NCBI GenBank assembly: GCA_038222225.1 | Contig: JBBRHV010000005.1 | Span: 1-64,000, forward strand | Direction: 5' to 3' | Source of the DNA: JAKLFA01 sp038222225 | Lineage (GTDB): Bacteria; Omnitrophota; Gorgyraeia; Zapsychrales; JANLHA01 | Length of the DNA: 64,000 nucleotides | Part shown: in pieces, positions 1 to 8,899 of the stretch | How the letters are laid out: every line of letters starts with the position of its first letter | Position numbering within the stretch: the stretch's first letter is position 1 | Position numbers and translations under genes: made by a program | Notes under the pieces: generated by a model | Database searches by the model: none | What the model saw: the letters and a program-made list of their open reading frames with translations, nothing else | Told to the model about the DNA's origin: nothing

Positions 1-8
1 ATGAAACT

Positions 9-553
9 CCACGGCCTCACGGCCGCGGTTTCTTTATAATTCTGACTTTGCAAGCGCAGCTAAAATTCCAGCTGCGCTTGTCCTCGGTCTTCCCGACCTT
101 GATAATCGATGTATCGTTTTACCGATTCCTCATCTGCCCCCACCGTTGACACAAAATACCCTTCAGACCATATTCCTGCTTTTTTTACATACATCTTGTC
201 CAAAAATTTATATCTCTTCCTCATCAGCCTCGCACTATTGCTTTTTATCAAGTTCACCGCATAACTCACTGCCATCTTCGGCGGAATTGATGCCAATAGA
301 TGCATGTGGTCCAAATCTGTATTAACTTTTTCAATAATTATTTCCGGATATCTCTTCATGACCCCCAACACGCATCTCTTGGCATACTCCGCCGAACCCC
401 AGCGAAGTATCTTTCGCCTATACCTCGTACAGATCACAATGTGATACCTGGCATAATATACCGTGTGTCCCTGTTTTAAATATCTCATGCCGCCATTGTA
501 TCATACGCTTCCAAGACCTCGGAAACGCTTCATCCACGGCCTCATGGCCGTGG
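9..553 (-). mobile_element. IS200/IS605-type insertion element with hairpin ends
   Basis: A single Y1 transposase gene is flanked by two near-identical subterminal hairpins. One is at 534-553, an 8-bp perfect stem CCACGGCC/GGCCGTGG with loop TCAT. The other is at 9-28, the same stem with one mismatch and loop TCAC. IS200/IS605 elements are not bounded by inverted repeats; they carry such hairpins at the left and right ends, which TnpA recognises in single-stranded DNA. No tnpB accompanies it. The exact cleavage points are not determined, so the limits given are the outer edges of the hairpins. Confidence 0.7.
60..488 (-). CDS. tnpA: IS200-family Y1 transposase (TnpA)
   Basis: A 142-residue single-domain HUH transposase that would move the element as single-stranded DNA by a 5'-phosphotyrosine intermediate. 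Visible motifs are the metal-binding His61-Met62-His63 followed by LLASIPP, and the candidate nucleophile Tyr126 in the C-terminal helix (ESVKRYIDYQ). The length matches intact IS200 TnpA proteins (about 130-150 residues). Hairpins lie on both sides, so the element looks complete. It could also be viewed as a REP-associated tyrosine transposase (RAYT), but the paired flanking hairpins favour an IS200-type element. No frameshift is seen. Confidence 0.85.
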   Translation of the reverse strand: MRYLKQGHTVYYARYHIVICTRYRRKILRWGSAEYAKRCVLGVMKRYPEIIIEKVNTDLDHMHLLASIPPKMAVSYAVNLIKSNSARLMRKRYKFLDKMYVKKAGIWSEGYFVSTVGADEESVKRYIDYQGREDRGQAQLEF

Positions 554-568
554 TTTTTTCGCGATGAT

Positions 569-610
569 AAAATTCAAAAGGCCACCCTTCCGGGTGACCT
601 TTGAATTTTA
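569..610 (-). terminator. Hairpin downstream of tRNA-Glu
   Basis: A long imperfect inverted repeat, with arm AAAATTCAAA...GGCCACCC and its partner GGGTGACC...TTTGAATTTT around a TTCC loop. It lies directly past the 3' end of the minus-strand tRNA-Glu. Read on the minus strand the stem ends in a short T-run. It is the likely transcript end of the tRNA and also separates it from the insertion element. Confidence 0.55.
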
Positions 611-611
611 A

Positions 612-685
612 CGACCCCAGCGGGATTTGAACCCGCGCTGCAAGCTTGAAAAGCTTGTGTCCTGACCAGGCTAGACGATGGGGTC
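612..685 (-). tRNA. tRNA-Glu (anticodon TTC)
   Basis: Read on the minus strand, the sequence begins GACCCCATCGTCTAG, closes with a 7-bp acceptor stem GACCCCA/TGGGGTC, and has the T-arm GCGGGTTCAAATCCCGC. The anticodon stem-loop CAAGC-TTTTCAA-GCTTG gives TTC. The discriminator base is G and CCA is not encoded. It has its own promoter just upstream. Glutamyl-tRNA is also the substrate of the C5 tetrapyrrole pathway encoded later in this window (HemA). Confidence 0.95.
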
Positions 686-739
686 TTAATAATGTTATTC
701 GAACGCGTTTATTTTTTCTCTTCTTTCGAAGATTTTGCT

Positions 740-767
740 ATTATATACACCCTTTCAAAGAGGTCAA
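740..767 (-). promoter_or_regulatory. Sigma70-type promoter for tRNA-Glu
   Basis: On the minus strand there is a -35 TTGACC (762-767), a 16-bp spacer and a perfect -10 TATAAT (740-745). This lies between the gyrA stop and the tRNA-Glu 5' end, about 55 bp upstream of the tRNA. Confidence 0.75.
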
Positions 768-790
768 GTTTTTTTTGCCCTCCGCCCTTG

Positions 791-3235
791 TCAGCCGCTG
801 ACCGCATTGGCGACCGACGTCACCTTGTCTTTGTCTGCCAGAGAGATCAGCCTCACTCCTTGAGTGCTTCGCCCGGATTTCCGGATGTCCTTGACCGGAC
901 AGCGCACCACCATGCCCTCCTGAGTGATCACCATGAGTTCTGAGTCATCCATCACCGTCAAAATGCCGACCACGACACCGTTCTTTTCTGTCGTTTTTAA
1001 ATTAATAATTCCTTTTCCTCCGCGGGTCTGTATACGGTAATCGTTGAAGGACGACCGTTTAGCAAATCCCCGGCTTGCCACCGTCAAAAGAGTGCTGCCG
1101 GTCTTATCAATATCTGAAGGAAATACCTGCATCCCAACAACCAGATCGTCTTTCCCCAGACGGATGCCTCGAACACCTTTAGCGGCACGGCCCATTTCAC
1201 GAATGTCTTTTTCTGAAAAACGCAATGACTTTCCTTCACGGGTAGCCAGCAGGATCTCGTTTTTACCGTTGCTGACGGCTGTCCCGATCAGGTAATCCCC
1301 CTTCTCGAGCGTCACGCCGATAATTCCGCCTTTGCGGGGATTGCTGAATGCCGAAAGCTGAGTCTTTTTGACCGTCCCTTGAGAGGTCGCCATCACCACA
1401 TATTGGTCCTCGCTGAATTCCTTGATGGAAACAATAGAGGTGATTCCCTCTTCTCTTCCCAGGCTCAGCAGGTTGACGATAGCCTTTCCACGAGACGTCC
1501 GTGACGCGATCGGAATTTCATAAACTTTTAGCCAGTGAACATTTCCCAGGCTCGTGAAAATCAGAAGATAGTCTTTGGAAGAAGCCACAAAAAGATTTCT
1601 CACAAAGTCTTCTTCCTTCATCTTCATGGCATTTACGCCTTTTCCTCCGCGTTTTTGCTTACGGTAGGCACTCACAGCAATGCGTTTGATATATCCGGTA
1701 TTGCTGATCGTAATGGCCATATCTTCTTCGGCGATCAAATCCTCAATCTCGATTTCTTCGGCGGTGGCGGCAATTTCTGTTCGCCGTTCATCTCCGTATT
1801 TTTCCTTTACGGCAATAAGATCGGCCTTAATCATATCATCAACCATTTTTTCAGAACCTAGGATCTCCCGATAGTGATGAATATCTGCCTGCAGAGCCTT
1901 ATATTCTTCATCGATCTTTGAGCGCTCAAGAGCCGTTAAGCGCTGAAGCTGCATTTCCAAAATCGCCTGCGCCTGCATGTCCGAAAGCTTGAATTTTTTC
2001 ATCAAGCTCACTTTCGCTTCCGGCGTCGTTTTTGCCTTACGGATCGTTAGAATAATCTCATCAATGGCATCGATGGCGATCTTTAAACCCTCTAAAATAT
2101 GGGCGCGTTTCAAAGCCCGGTCCAGCTCAAAGTGCGTCCTTCGTCGAATTACTTCTCGGCGGTGAACGACATATTCAACCATCAGCTGACGCAAATTCAA
2201 AACTTTGGGGGTATTGTGAACCAGCGCCAAATTGATAATCCCGAAGGTCGTTTCAAGCTGCGTATGTTTATACAGATAATTCAAAATGATTTGCGGCTCA
2301 ACGTCACGCCTTAATTCGATCACAATCCGTATGCCGTCTTTATCCGACTCATCCCTGATATCCGTAATTCCATCGACCGCTTTATTCTGAACCAGATCGA
2401 CAATATTGGTAATCAGGTTTGTTTTGTTGACCTGATAAGGAATTTCCGTAATAACAATGGTGTCTTTATTCCCCTTCTGCCGCTCAATAACCGCCTTTGC
2501 CCTCAATGTTACTTTTCCCCGACCGGTTAAATACGCCGATTTAATCCCGTCGCGGCCGCAGATAATGCCAGCGGTTGGAAAATCCGGCCCTTTAACAAAC
2601 CTCATCAAATCTTTAACGGCCGCCTCTGGATTGTCCAGAAGATAGGCAATCCCGTCGCACACCTCATGCAGGTTGTGCGGCGCCATGTTCGTCGCCATCC
2701 CGACGGCAATTCCGCTTGAGCCGTTCACCAGCAGGTTCGGGAGAACCGCCGGCAAAACCTGGGGCTCTTTTAATGTCGAGTCAAAGTTCGGGTCGTAATC
2801 AACGGTGTTTTTTTCAATGTCAGACAGCATCTGCGATGAAACAGCGGCCAGCCTTGCCTCGGTATAACGCATCGCAGCGGCTGAATCCCCGTCGATCGAA
2901 CCGAAGTTTCCCTGTCCGTCAATCAGGGGATACCGCAGAGAGAAATCCTGCACCATGCGAACCATCGTGTCATAAACGGCCGTGTCCCCGTGAGGATGGT
3001 ATTTACCCAAAACTTCACCGACAATACGCGCGCTTTTTTTATACGACTTGTTAAAATCCAGGTTCAGGTCGTTCATCGCGTATAAAATCCGGCGGTGCAC
3101 CGGCTTGAGGCCGTCTCTCACATCCGGCAAAGCGCGCCCGACGATAACGCTCATGGAATACGCCATATACGAGCGCTTCATTTCTTCTTCCACAAAAACC
3201 GGCACCACTTTTTCTTTGATCGCTAAACTGTTCAT
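791..3235 (-). CDS. gyrA: DNA gyrase subunit A
   Basis: The 814-residue breakage-reunion subunit of DNA gyrase, which introduces negative supercoils with GyrB. The N-terminal winged-helix domain holds the quinolone-region motif GKYHPHGDTAVYDT and the catalytic tyrosine in AAMRYTEARL. The C-terminal beta-pinwheel has the GyrA box QKRGGKG, which distinguishes it from ParC. The acidic tail common in proteobacterial GyrA is absent. It lies downstream of gyrB in the same direction with a 30-bp gap, so gyrB-gyrA are probably co-transcribed away from the origin. Confidence 0.97.
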   Translation of the reverse strand: MNSLAIKEKVVPVFVEEEMKRSYMAYSMSVIVGRALPDVRDGLKPVHRRILYAMNDLNLDFNKSYKKSARIVGEVLGKYHPHGDTAVYDTMVRMVQDFSLRYPLIDGQGNFGSIDGDSAAAMRYTEARLAAVSSQMLSDIEKNTVDYDPNFDSTLKEPQVLPAVLPNLLVNGSSGIAVGMATNMAPHNLHEVCDGIAYLLDNPEAAVKDLMRFVKGPDFPTAGIICGRDGIKSAYLTGRGKVTLRAKAVIERQKGNKDTIVITEIPYQVNKTNLITNIVDLVQNKAVDGITDIRDESDKDGIRIVIELRRDVEPQIILNYLYKHTQLETTFGIINLALVHNTPKVLNLRQLMVEYVVHRREVIRRRTHFELDRALKRAHILEGLKIAIDAIDEIILTIRKAKTTPEAKVSLMKKFKLSDMQAQAILEMQLQRLTALERSKIDEEYKALQADIHHYREILGSEKMVDDMIKADLIAVKEKYGDERRTEIAATAEEIEIEDLIAEEDMAITISNTGYIKRIAVSAYRKQKRGGKGVNAMKMKEEDFVRNLFVASSKDYLLIFTSLGNVHWLKVYEIPIASRTSRGKAIVNLLSLGREEGITSIVSIKEFSEDQYVVMATSQGTVKKTQLSAFSNPRKGGIIGVTLEKGDYLIGTAVSNGKNEILLATREGKSLRFSEKDIREMGRAAKGVRGIRLGKDDLVVGMQVFPSDIDKTGSTLLTVASRGFAKRSSFNDYRIQTRGGKGIINLKTTEKNGVVVGILTVMDDSELMVITQEGMVVRCPVKDIRKSGRSTQGVRLISLADKDKVTSVANAVSG

Positions 3236-3265
3236 CTACTTATAAGCCTTTCTTTAAAAGCGCTT

Positions 3266-5689
3266 TTAGACGTCTAATTCTTTCACATCATGGGCGTGCG
3301 CCTGAATAAATTCCCGGCGCGGCTCAACCTCGTCACCCATCAAAATCGAAAATGTTTGATCCGCCTCTGCGATATCCTCGAGCGTCACCTGCAAAAGCGT
3401 TCGTCGGTCCGGGTCCATCGTGGTGTCCCACAGCTGTTGCGGATTCATTTCGCCGAGACCTTTGTAGCGCTGAATATGGATCCCTTTGTGGGCCTGTCCT
3501 TTGACGAACTCCAACACCTCTTTCAAAGAATAGAACTCATGAGGGTTGTCGCTCTCTTCGATCATAAACGAAGCCTTTAATACCGGTTCGTTTTCGTCTT
3601 TTTTGCTTTTCTCATAAACCTTCTTAATTTCCGGCGTTAAATAATCCAGCAACGAAAAACCGAACCCCTGAAACTGCTTTTCAATCGCCTCAAAATCTTC
3701 CGATTCAAAAATTTCAATATATTGGGCGTCTTCCTGGTCCTTGGTGTGTTTGGCAAGCTCTTCGTCGTCATAAGCAAACTCAAACGAGTTTTTCACCTTG
3801 ATCCAATATTTCGGGAACGCCTGTTTCTTTTCGTTATACATCTGAATATAGGCCGCGAAATCAATCCCTCTTTTTTTCAAAATTTCGATCAAGTGCCCGA
3901 CCTCAGTTAACGAGCCCATAATATCTTTAAACTGGGTGGCCGAAAACGCCTGTTTGGCCTTGATCTTTGAAAACTTCAGCCCCTCAACACCTAAATCCAA
4001 AATGAGCTCGTTCATTTCTTCTTCGGTCTCAATATATTCCTCCCGTTTGCCGCGTTTGACTTTATACAACGGAGGCTGCGCGATATACACATACCCCATC
4101 TCAATGAGGGCTCTCATCTGTCTAAAGAACAGCGTCAACAACAGCGTCCGTATATGTGACCCGTCAACGTCGGCGTCGCACATGATAATGATCTTATGGT
4201 ACCTCAGCTTTGCCGGATTAAAATCATCGCCGGCCCCGGTGCCTAACGCGGTAATGATTGTGCGGATCTCTTCATTGCCCAAAATTTTATTCAACCGCGC
4301 TTTTTCAACGTTTAAAATTTTTCCCTTCAAAGGCAAAATCGCTTGAAATGTCCGATCCCTCCCCTGCTTAGCGGAACCGCCGGCAGAATCCCCCTCAACC
4401 AAATACACTTCACACATCTCCGGATTCCGATTCGAACAGTCCGCCAGCTTTCCCGGCAGGCCTCCGCTTTCTAGCGCCCCTTTTCTCCGAGTTAACTCAC
4501 GGGCTTTGCGTGCCGCCTCCCGGGCGCGGGACGCAATAAGCACTTTTTCAATAATTTTATTAGCGACCGCCGGGTTTTCTTCAAAAAACGTCGACAAGGC
4601 CTCAAACGTTGCTGAAGCAACAATACCGTCAATTTCCGAATTGCCCAGCTTGGTTTTCGTTTGCCCTTCAAATTGCGGATGAGCCAACTTCACGCTGATA
4701 ATAGCCGTTAGCCCTTCCCGCGTATCGTCCCCCGTAATCTGAACCTTGTCTTTTTTCTTATTCTTCGCATACTGATTCACCGCGCGAGTTAAAGCAGAAC
4801 GGAAACCGCTTAAATGGGTCCCCCCCTCTGATGTATTAATATTGTTTGCAAACGTATAGACGTTTTCTGCGTACGCATCGCAATACTGAAGAGCAACCTC
4901 GACCTCCGCATCGTCTTTTTGCCGAGAAAAATACACAACCTTACTGTGCAAAACCTTTTTGCTCTTATTTAAATATTCCACAAACGAAACGATTCCTCCC
5001 ATAAAATGAAAAACCGCTTCCTTTTCTTTTCCCTGACGGGTATCAAAAACTTTTATTTCAAGCCCCTTGTTTAAAAAGGCCAGCTCTCTCAACCGCTTTG
5101 CCAGCAAGTCGTAGGAAAAAACATGCACTTCCTTAAAAATCGTACGGTCCGGCTTAAAGGTAACCTTGGTCCCGGTGGTTTTTGTTTTTCCGATGACGTT
5201 GACTTTTGTTTTCGTCACGCCGCGCTCATATCTTTGATGATAGACCAGGCCGTTTCTTTTGATCTCCACCTCGAGCCAATCTGACAGCGCGTTCACACAG
5301 CTCACGCCAACACCGTGAAGGCCTCCCGACACCTTATAAGAATCATTATCAAATTTTCCGCCGGCATGCAGCATCGTCATAACAACTTCCACCGCCGGTT
5401 TCTTTTCAGTCTTGTGCATATCCACCGGAATTCCCCGTCCATTATCAATGACCGAAACCGATTCGCCTTCATTGATATGAACTTCCACCTTATCGCAGAA
5501 CCCCGCCAAGGCCTCGTCGATGGCATTATCAACAACTTCATACACCAGATGGTGAAGACCCCGGTTGAAGGTGTCCCCGATATACATCGCCGGCCTCATG
5601 CGGACAGCCTCGATCCCTTCTAACACCTGTATTTTTGTGGAGTCGTACTCTTTGCTTCTCGCTTCTGCTTTTTTCTTTTCTTCGTTCAT
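3266..5689 (-). CDS. gyrB: DNA gyrase subunit B
   Basis: The 807-residue ATPase subunit of gyrase. The order is a GHKL ATPase domain (EVVDNAIDEALAG, DNGRGIPV, GLHGVGVSCVNALS), a transducer domain, and a TOPRIM domain (YLVEGDSAGGSAKQGRD, IIMCDADVDGSHI). The C-terminus contains RYKGLGEMNPQQLW. The roughly 170-residue insertion between TOPRIM and tail matches the Gram-negative type (E. coli GyrB is about 804 residues). The ATG overlaps the stop of the DciA-like gene (ATGA), and GGGAAGG upstream is a good ribosome binding site, so translational coupling is likely. Confidence 0.97.
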   Translation of the reverse strand: MNEEKKKAEARSKEYDSTKIQVLEGIEAVRMRPAMYIGDTFNRGLHHLVYEVVDNAIDEALAGFCDKVEVHINEGESVSVIDNGRGIPVDMHKTEKKPAVEVVMTMLHAGGKFDNDSYKVSGGLHGVGVSCVNALSDWLEVEIKRNGLVYHQRYERGVTKTKVNVIGKTKTTGTKVTFKPDRTIFKEVHVFSYDLLAKRLRELAFLNKGLEIKVFDTRQGKEKEAVFHFMGGIVSFVEYLNKSKKVLHSKVVYFSRQKDDAEVEVALQYCDAYAENVYTFANNINTSEGGTHLSGFRSALTRAVNQYAKNKKKDKVQITGDDTREGLTAIISVKLAHPQFEGQTKTKLGNSEIDGIVASATFEALSTFFEENPAVANKIIEKVLIASRAREAARKARELTRRKGALESGGLPGKLADCSNRNPEMCEVYLVEGDSAGGSAKQGRDRTFQAILPLKGKILNVEKARLNKILGNEEIRTIITALGTGAGDDFNPAKLRYHKIIIMCDADVDGSHIRTLLLTLFFRQMRALIEMGYVYIAQPPLYKVKRGKREEYIETEEEMNELILDLGVEGLKFSKIKAKQAFSATQFKDIMGSLTEVGHLIEILKKRGIDFAAYIQMYNEKKQAFPKYWIKVKNSFEFAYDDEELAKHTKDQEDAQYIEIFESEDFEAIEKQFQGFGFSLLDYLTPEIKKVYEKSKKDENEPVLKASFMIEESDNPHEFYSLKEVLEFVKGQAHKGIHIQRYKGLGEMNPQQLWDTTMDPDRRTLLQVTLEDIAEADQTFSILMGDEVEPRREFIQAHAHDVKELDV

Positions 5690-5970
5690 CGAACCTTCCC
5701 TATCTTAAAATGAATCTTTTGAACATTCGGAAAATGGTGCTGTATTTTTTTTAACATCTTTTTTGATTGAATGCGGCACTGATACAACCATGCCGAACAA
5801 TCGACCAACACATAAAATATGTCTTTCTGTATGCCGGCCGCTTCTGTGTGTTCCACCATTTTTATTTCGGCTGCATTCTTCCAAACAGACTGAATATCCG
5901 CTTCTTTGTTTGTCGTTTTTTGGGAAAGACTTCCCATGACTTGTTCAAGAATGGATTTCATTTGGTCCAT
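5686..5970 (-). CDS. DUF721 / DciA-like protein
   Basis: A 94-residue protein of the DUF721 family. Members named DciA load the replicative helicase DnaB in bacteria lacking DnaC or DnaI. Typical features are the amphipathic N-terminus (MDQMKSILEQVMGSL), the central W-K-N-A motif (IQSVWKNAAE), and the strand-rich segment with SAWLYQCR and the hydrophobic repeats. It lies 4 bp after the dnaN stop and overlaps the gyrB start by 4 bp, inside a dnaA-dnaN-dciA-gyrB-gyrA replication operon. This context supports the helicase-loader role; the function is inferred from the family. Confidence 0.75.
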   Translation of the reverse strand: MDQMKSILEQVMGSLSQKTTNKEADIQSVWKNAAEIKMVEHTEAAGIQKDIFYVLVDCSAWLYQCRIQSKKMLKKIQHHFPNVQKIHFKIGKVR

Positions 5971-5974
5971 AATT

Positions 5975-7063
5975 TTAAATCCGCATCGGAAGAGCTAAAT
6001 ACAAATAATCGTTTGTCCGAATCACCCCGGCCTTGTCTGGGCCCATCAACTCTAAATTTATATCCTCTTGTTCGATGTTTTTCAAGACATCAATTAAAAA
6101 TTGTGGGTTAAAGCCCACCACCAACTCTTTTCCGCTGTATTCGATCCCGACTTCCTCCCGGGACTCCCCAACATTCGGAGTGGATTTTGAAACAACCAGC
6201 TTGTTTGAAAAAACCTCGCATTTGATGGCCTGAAAATCCGGAGTTGCCAGCAAATTCGCCCTTCGGATAGCGCTTAACAATTTCTGCGTGTTAACCTTTA
6301 TTTTTTGCGGCGCCGGTTCTGGGATGACCTGGTTGTAGTTTGGGAACTCTCCTTCTATGATCCGAGTCGCAATCAAAACGCCCTCAATATCAAACAAAAC
6401 CTGATTTACTCCGCAAACAATAGACACGGTCCCTTCTTCGGACAAATTTCTGTGAATTTCCTGAATTGCCTTAATAGGAATAATAACAGAAATGTTCTCT
6501 TTTGAAGGAACCTGCAGCTGCTTTTCGTTTTTCGCCAAGCGCCTGCCGTCTGTGGCGACCATACAGACCTTATTTTCTTTAATATCCATTAAAATTCCGT
6601 TTAAAACATAGCGGGACTCTTCATGCGATACCGCAAAAGAGGTCATGCGGATCATTTCTTTCAGATCTTTTTGGTTTATGACGATAGCTTCTTTATTTTT
6701 AAAATCCGGAAATTTAGGAAATTCTTCTTTCGGCAACCCAATCAGCTTAAAACGGCATTTCTGCCCTTCTATATCAATCTGGTGGTTTTTCTTCGCATTT
6801 ATCACGATTTCCCCAGAAGGCAATTCTTTGGCTATATCGCTAAATCTTTTAGCTGGAATTGTTATCGCACCTTCTTCAATAGTTTCCACAGGTAATTCAC
6901 AGGAGATGCCTATATCTAAATCTGTTGTATTTAAACGAAGAACGTTCCGTTTTGTTTCTATCAACATGTTGGATAAAATTGGAAGCGTGGCCTTGGAAGA
7001 GACTACATTTTGTACAATTTGAATTCCCTGAATTAATGTATCTTTGTCAATTTTCACCTTCAT
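5975..7063 (-). CDS. dnaN: DNA polymerase III beta clamp
   Basis: The 362-residue sliding clamp, which forms a dimer around DNA and tethers polymerase III. The sequence shows three repeated clamp domains, with the signature NMLIETKRNVLRLNTTDLDIGI near the N-terminus, YVLNGILMDIKENKVCMVATDGRRLA in the middle, and the terminal YLYLALPMRI that forms part of the protein-binding pocket. An AAAGGTGAT ribosome binding site precedes the ATG. It is separated from dnaA by 163 bp containing a perfect DnaA box, and is followed tightly by the DciA-like gene. Confidence 0.97.
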   Translation of the reverse strand: MKVKIDKDTLIQGIQIVQNVVSSKATLPILSNMLIETKRNVLRLNTTDLDIGISCELPVETIEEGAITIPAKRFSDIAKELPSGEIVINAKKNHQIDIEGQKCRFKLIGLPKEEFPKFPDFKNKEAIVINQKDLKEMIRMTSFAVSHEESRYVLNGILMDIKENKVCMVATDGRRLAKNEKQLQVPSKENISVIIPIKAIQEIHRNLSEEGTVSIVCGVNQVLFDIEGVLIATRIIEGEFPNYNQVIPEPAPQKIKVNTQKLLSAIRRANLLATPDFQAIKCEVFSNKLVVSKSTPNVGESREEVGIEYSGKELVVGFNPQFLIDVLKNIEQEDINLELMGPDKAGVIRTNDYLYLALPMRI

Positions 7064-7137
7064 ACATCACCTTTTCTTGTTTTGAACAGGGGGTTTAACG
7101 TGTTATTTAGTAATGTCATATTAGTCGTAATAGGGCC

Positions 7138-7146
7138 TGTGTATAA
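7138..7146 (-). promoter_or_regulatory. Consensus DnaA box between dnaA and dnaN
   Basis: The sequence reads TGTGTATAA on the plus strand, i.e. TTATACACA on the minus strand, an exact match to the DnaA-box consensus TTATNCACA. It lies in the AT-rich dnaA-dnaN spacer, the second common location for origin sequence in bipartite oriC regions. Confidence 0.65.
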
Positions 7147-7226
7147 CTATACAAAAATAAAAACCATTGAAAATAAACAACTTATATTAAATATGCTTGT
7201 TTACAAGTGGTGTGTTTCCCGTGTGG

Positions 7227-8567
7227 TTACTGTTTAATAAATGTGATTATCCGATCAATCTGTTTTTTAAGATCGCCATTTTCATCAAGAGCCTTTTCGA
7301 TCTTGCGGAAAGCATGAAGAATGGTTGTATGGTCTTTTCCTCCAAAAAGCCCGCCGATTTCCGGAAGCGATAAATTAGTCATTTTTCTTGATAAATACAT
7401 GGAAATTTGTCTAGGAAGAATGATGTTTTTGTTTCTCTTTTTAGATTTAAGCTCGCTTAAGGGAAGATCAAAAAACCGGGCCACTTCTTTTTGAATAGTA
7501 TCTACGCTAACGATCTTGGATGTTTCGTGCACCATGTCTTTTAAAACGGTTTTGGCGGTTTCCAGGCTCACAGGGCGCTCCTCTAATAAAGAATAGGCGA
7601 CAACACGGATCAGAGCCCCCTCCAGTTCACGGATATTTGTTTTGATTTGTTCCGCAATAAAAAAAATCACGTCTTCCGGGACTTTAACCGGCTCTCGTTC
7701 CAGTTTTTTTCTTAGAATCGCAACGCGTGTTTCAAAATCCGGCGGATGAATGTCTGCAATTAAACCCCAAGCGAAACGGGAAACTAGGCGCTCTTCCAGA
7801 TTGGCAATCTCTTTTGGCGGCCGGTCTGAGGAAATGACGATTTGCTTGTGGCTATTATGAAGAGTGTTAAAGGTGTGAAAAAATTCTTCCTGGGTGGCTT
7901 CTTTCCCGGCTATGAAATGGATATCGTCGATTAAAATAACATCAATGTTCCGGTATTTTTGGCGGAACTGCGTCGTGGATCTGTTTTTGATGGAGTCGAT
8001 CAATTCATTGGTGAAATATTCAGAAGACAGATAAACGCATTTTTTTTCAGGAAACCTTTTTTTAATTTCATGAGCCACAGACTGCATCAGATGAGTTTTT
8101 CCTAATCCGACCTGACTATAAAGGAAAAGCGGGTTATATGATTTCGCCGGAGATTCGGCGACGGCCTTACAGGCCGCAAAAGCAAAGCGGTTAGATGGGC
8201 CGATCACAAAATTGTCGAAAGAAAAACGCGACGCCAGACTCAGAGACGGACGCGGTTCGCTGTCTCTTCCCTCTTGCTGGTACGGTGAAGGGCTTTCTGC
8301 GGCGGGTATTTTGGGTGCTTCTTTGGACAGCGAAGCGTTCACGGTTACGATGACGGACATCGGGCTTTCGGAATGCGAACTTAAAATTTGGCGGATCGTT
8401 GAAAGATAGTGATCTTCGAGCCAGGTTTTGAAAAAATCGTCTGGGGTTTCTAAGACTAGAACGTTCTCTTCTTCTCGTATGTGGATAGACGAGAACCAGG
8501 ACTCATAGGAAGATGTTCCGATTTCATTTTTTATTTCATCTTGAATTGTTAGCCAAGTTGCAGACAT
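7227..8567 (-). CDS. dnaA: Chromosomal replication initiator DnaA
   Basis: The 446-residue AAA+ initiator that binds DnaA boxes and opens oriC. Domain I (residues 1-80) has the WFSSIHI and WLEDHY helices. A short linker domain II follows. Domain III starts at SRFSFDNFVIGPSNRFAFAA, with Walker A GLGKTHL and Walker B VILIDDIHFIAGK. Domain IV has the DNA-binding signature GGKDHTTILHAFRKIE. Gene order dnaA-dnaN-dciA-gyrB-gyrA is the classical origin cluster. DnaA-box-like sequences lie downstream of its predicted promoter, suggesting autoregulation. Confidence 0.98.
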   Translation of the reverse strand: MSATWLTIQDEIKNEIGTSSYESWFSSIHIREEENVLVLETPDDFFKTWLEDHYLSTIRQILSSHSESPMSVIVTVNASLSKEAPKIPAAESPSPYQQEGRDSEPRPSLSLASRFSFDNFVIGPSNRFAFAACKAVAESPAKSYNPLFLYSQVGLGKTHLMQSVAHEIKKRFPEKKCVYLSSEYFTNELIDSIKNRSTTQFRQKYRNIDVILIDDIHFIAGKEATQEEFFHTFNTLHNSHKQIVISSDRPPKEIANLEERLVSRFAWGLIADIHPPDFETRVAILRKKLEREPVKVPEDVIFFIAEQIKTNIRELEGALIRVVAYSLLEERPVSLETAKTVLKDMVHETSKIVSVDTIQKEVARFFDLPLSELKSKKRNKNIILPRQISMYLSRKMTNLSLPEIGGLFGGKDHTTILHAFRKIEKALDENGDLKKQIDRIITFIKQ

Positions 8568-8741
8568 GTATGTCCGTATGGTTGTGGATGAGTTCCCTTT
8601 TCATAAAGTAATTCACAAAATGTGTAATTTATAACTCTATGGAAAAAGGAACGTTAGGTCCGGTTGAAATTTTTAGTGCACAGGTTTTCCACAGCTGTGA
8701 ATTTCTTTTTCGGTTTCTTTTTGCTGTGGAAAAGTGAAATC

Positions 8742-8769
8742 ATTATAGCAAACTCTTTAGTGATTGCAA
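8742..8769 (-). promoter_or_regulatory. Promoter of dnaA
   Basis: On the minus strand there is a -35 TTGCAA (8764-8769), a 16-bp spacer and a perfect -10 TATAAT (8742-8747). A DnaA-box-like TTTTCCACA (8725-8733) sits immediately downstream, positioned for DnaA autorepression. Confidence 0.65.
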
Positions 8770-8862
8770 CTGTAAATCTTCTTTGAGGAAAACAATGAAA
8801 AATAAAGCTTAGCTAACTTGTTACAAATCAAGGGTTTTTCACTCTTTGCGGCATTAAACATC

Positions 8863-8890
8863 TTGACTGTAAAAAAGACTATGCTATAAT
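8863..8890 (+). promoter_or_regulatory. Promoter of rpmH
   Basis: TTGACT (8863-8868), a 16-bp spacer and a perfect TATAAT (8885-8890). The -10 ends only 9 bp before the rpmH ATG, so the predicted start site leaves almost no 5' untranslated region. Confidence 0.7.
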
Positions 8891-8899
8891 TTACAAATT

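Larger units (their letters stand above)
8568..8899. other. Probable replication origin region (oriC)
   Basis: A 332-bp gene-free, AT-rich gap between divergent dnaA (minus) and rpmH (plus). It holds DnaA-box-like sites: TGTGGATGA at 8583-8591, TTTTCCACA at 8685-8693, and its inverted copy TGTGGAAAA at 8725-8733. A weaker TAATTCACA is at 8609-8617. None matches the consensus perfectly; the perfect box is in the dnaA-dnaN gap. Every gene left of here is on the minus strand and every gene right of here is on the plus strand, as expected for leading-strand co-orientation away from an origin. Confidence 0.7.

Noticed and set aside
8794..8811. Mini reading frame ATG AAA AAT AAA GCT TAG in the origin gap
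   Set aside because: Five codons in AT-rich origin DNA with no supporting signal.
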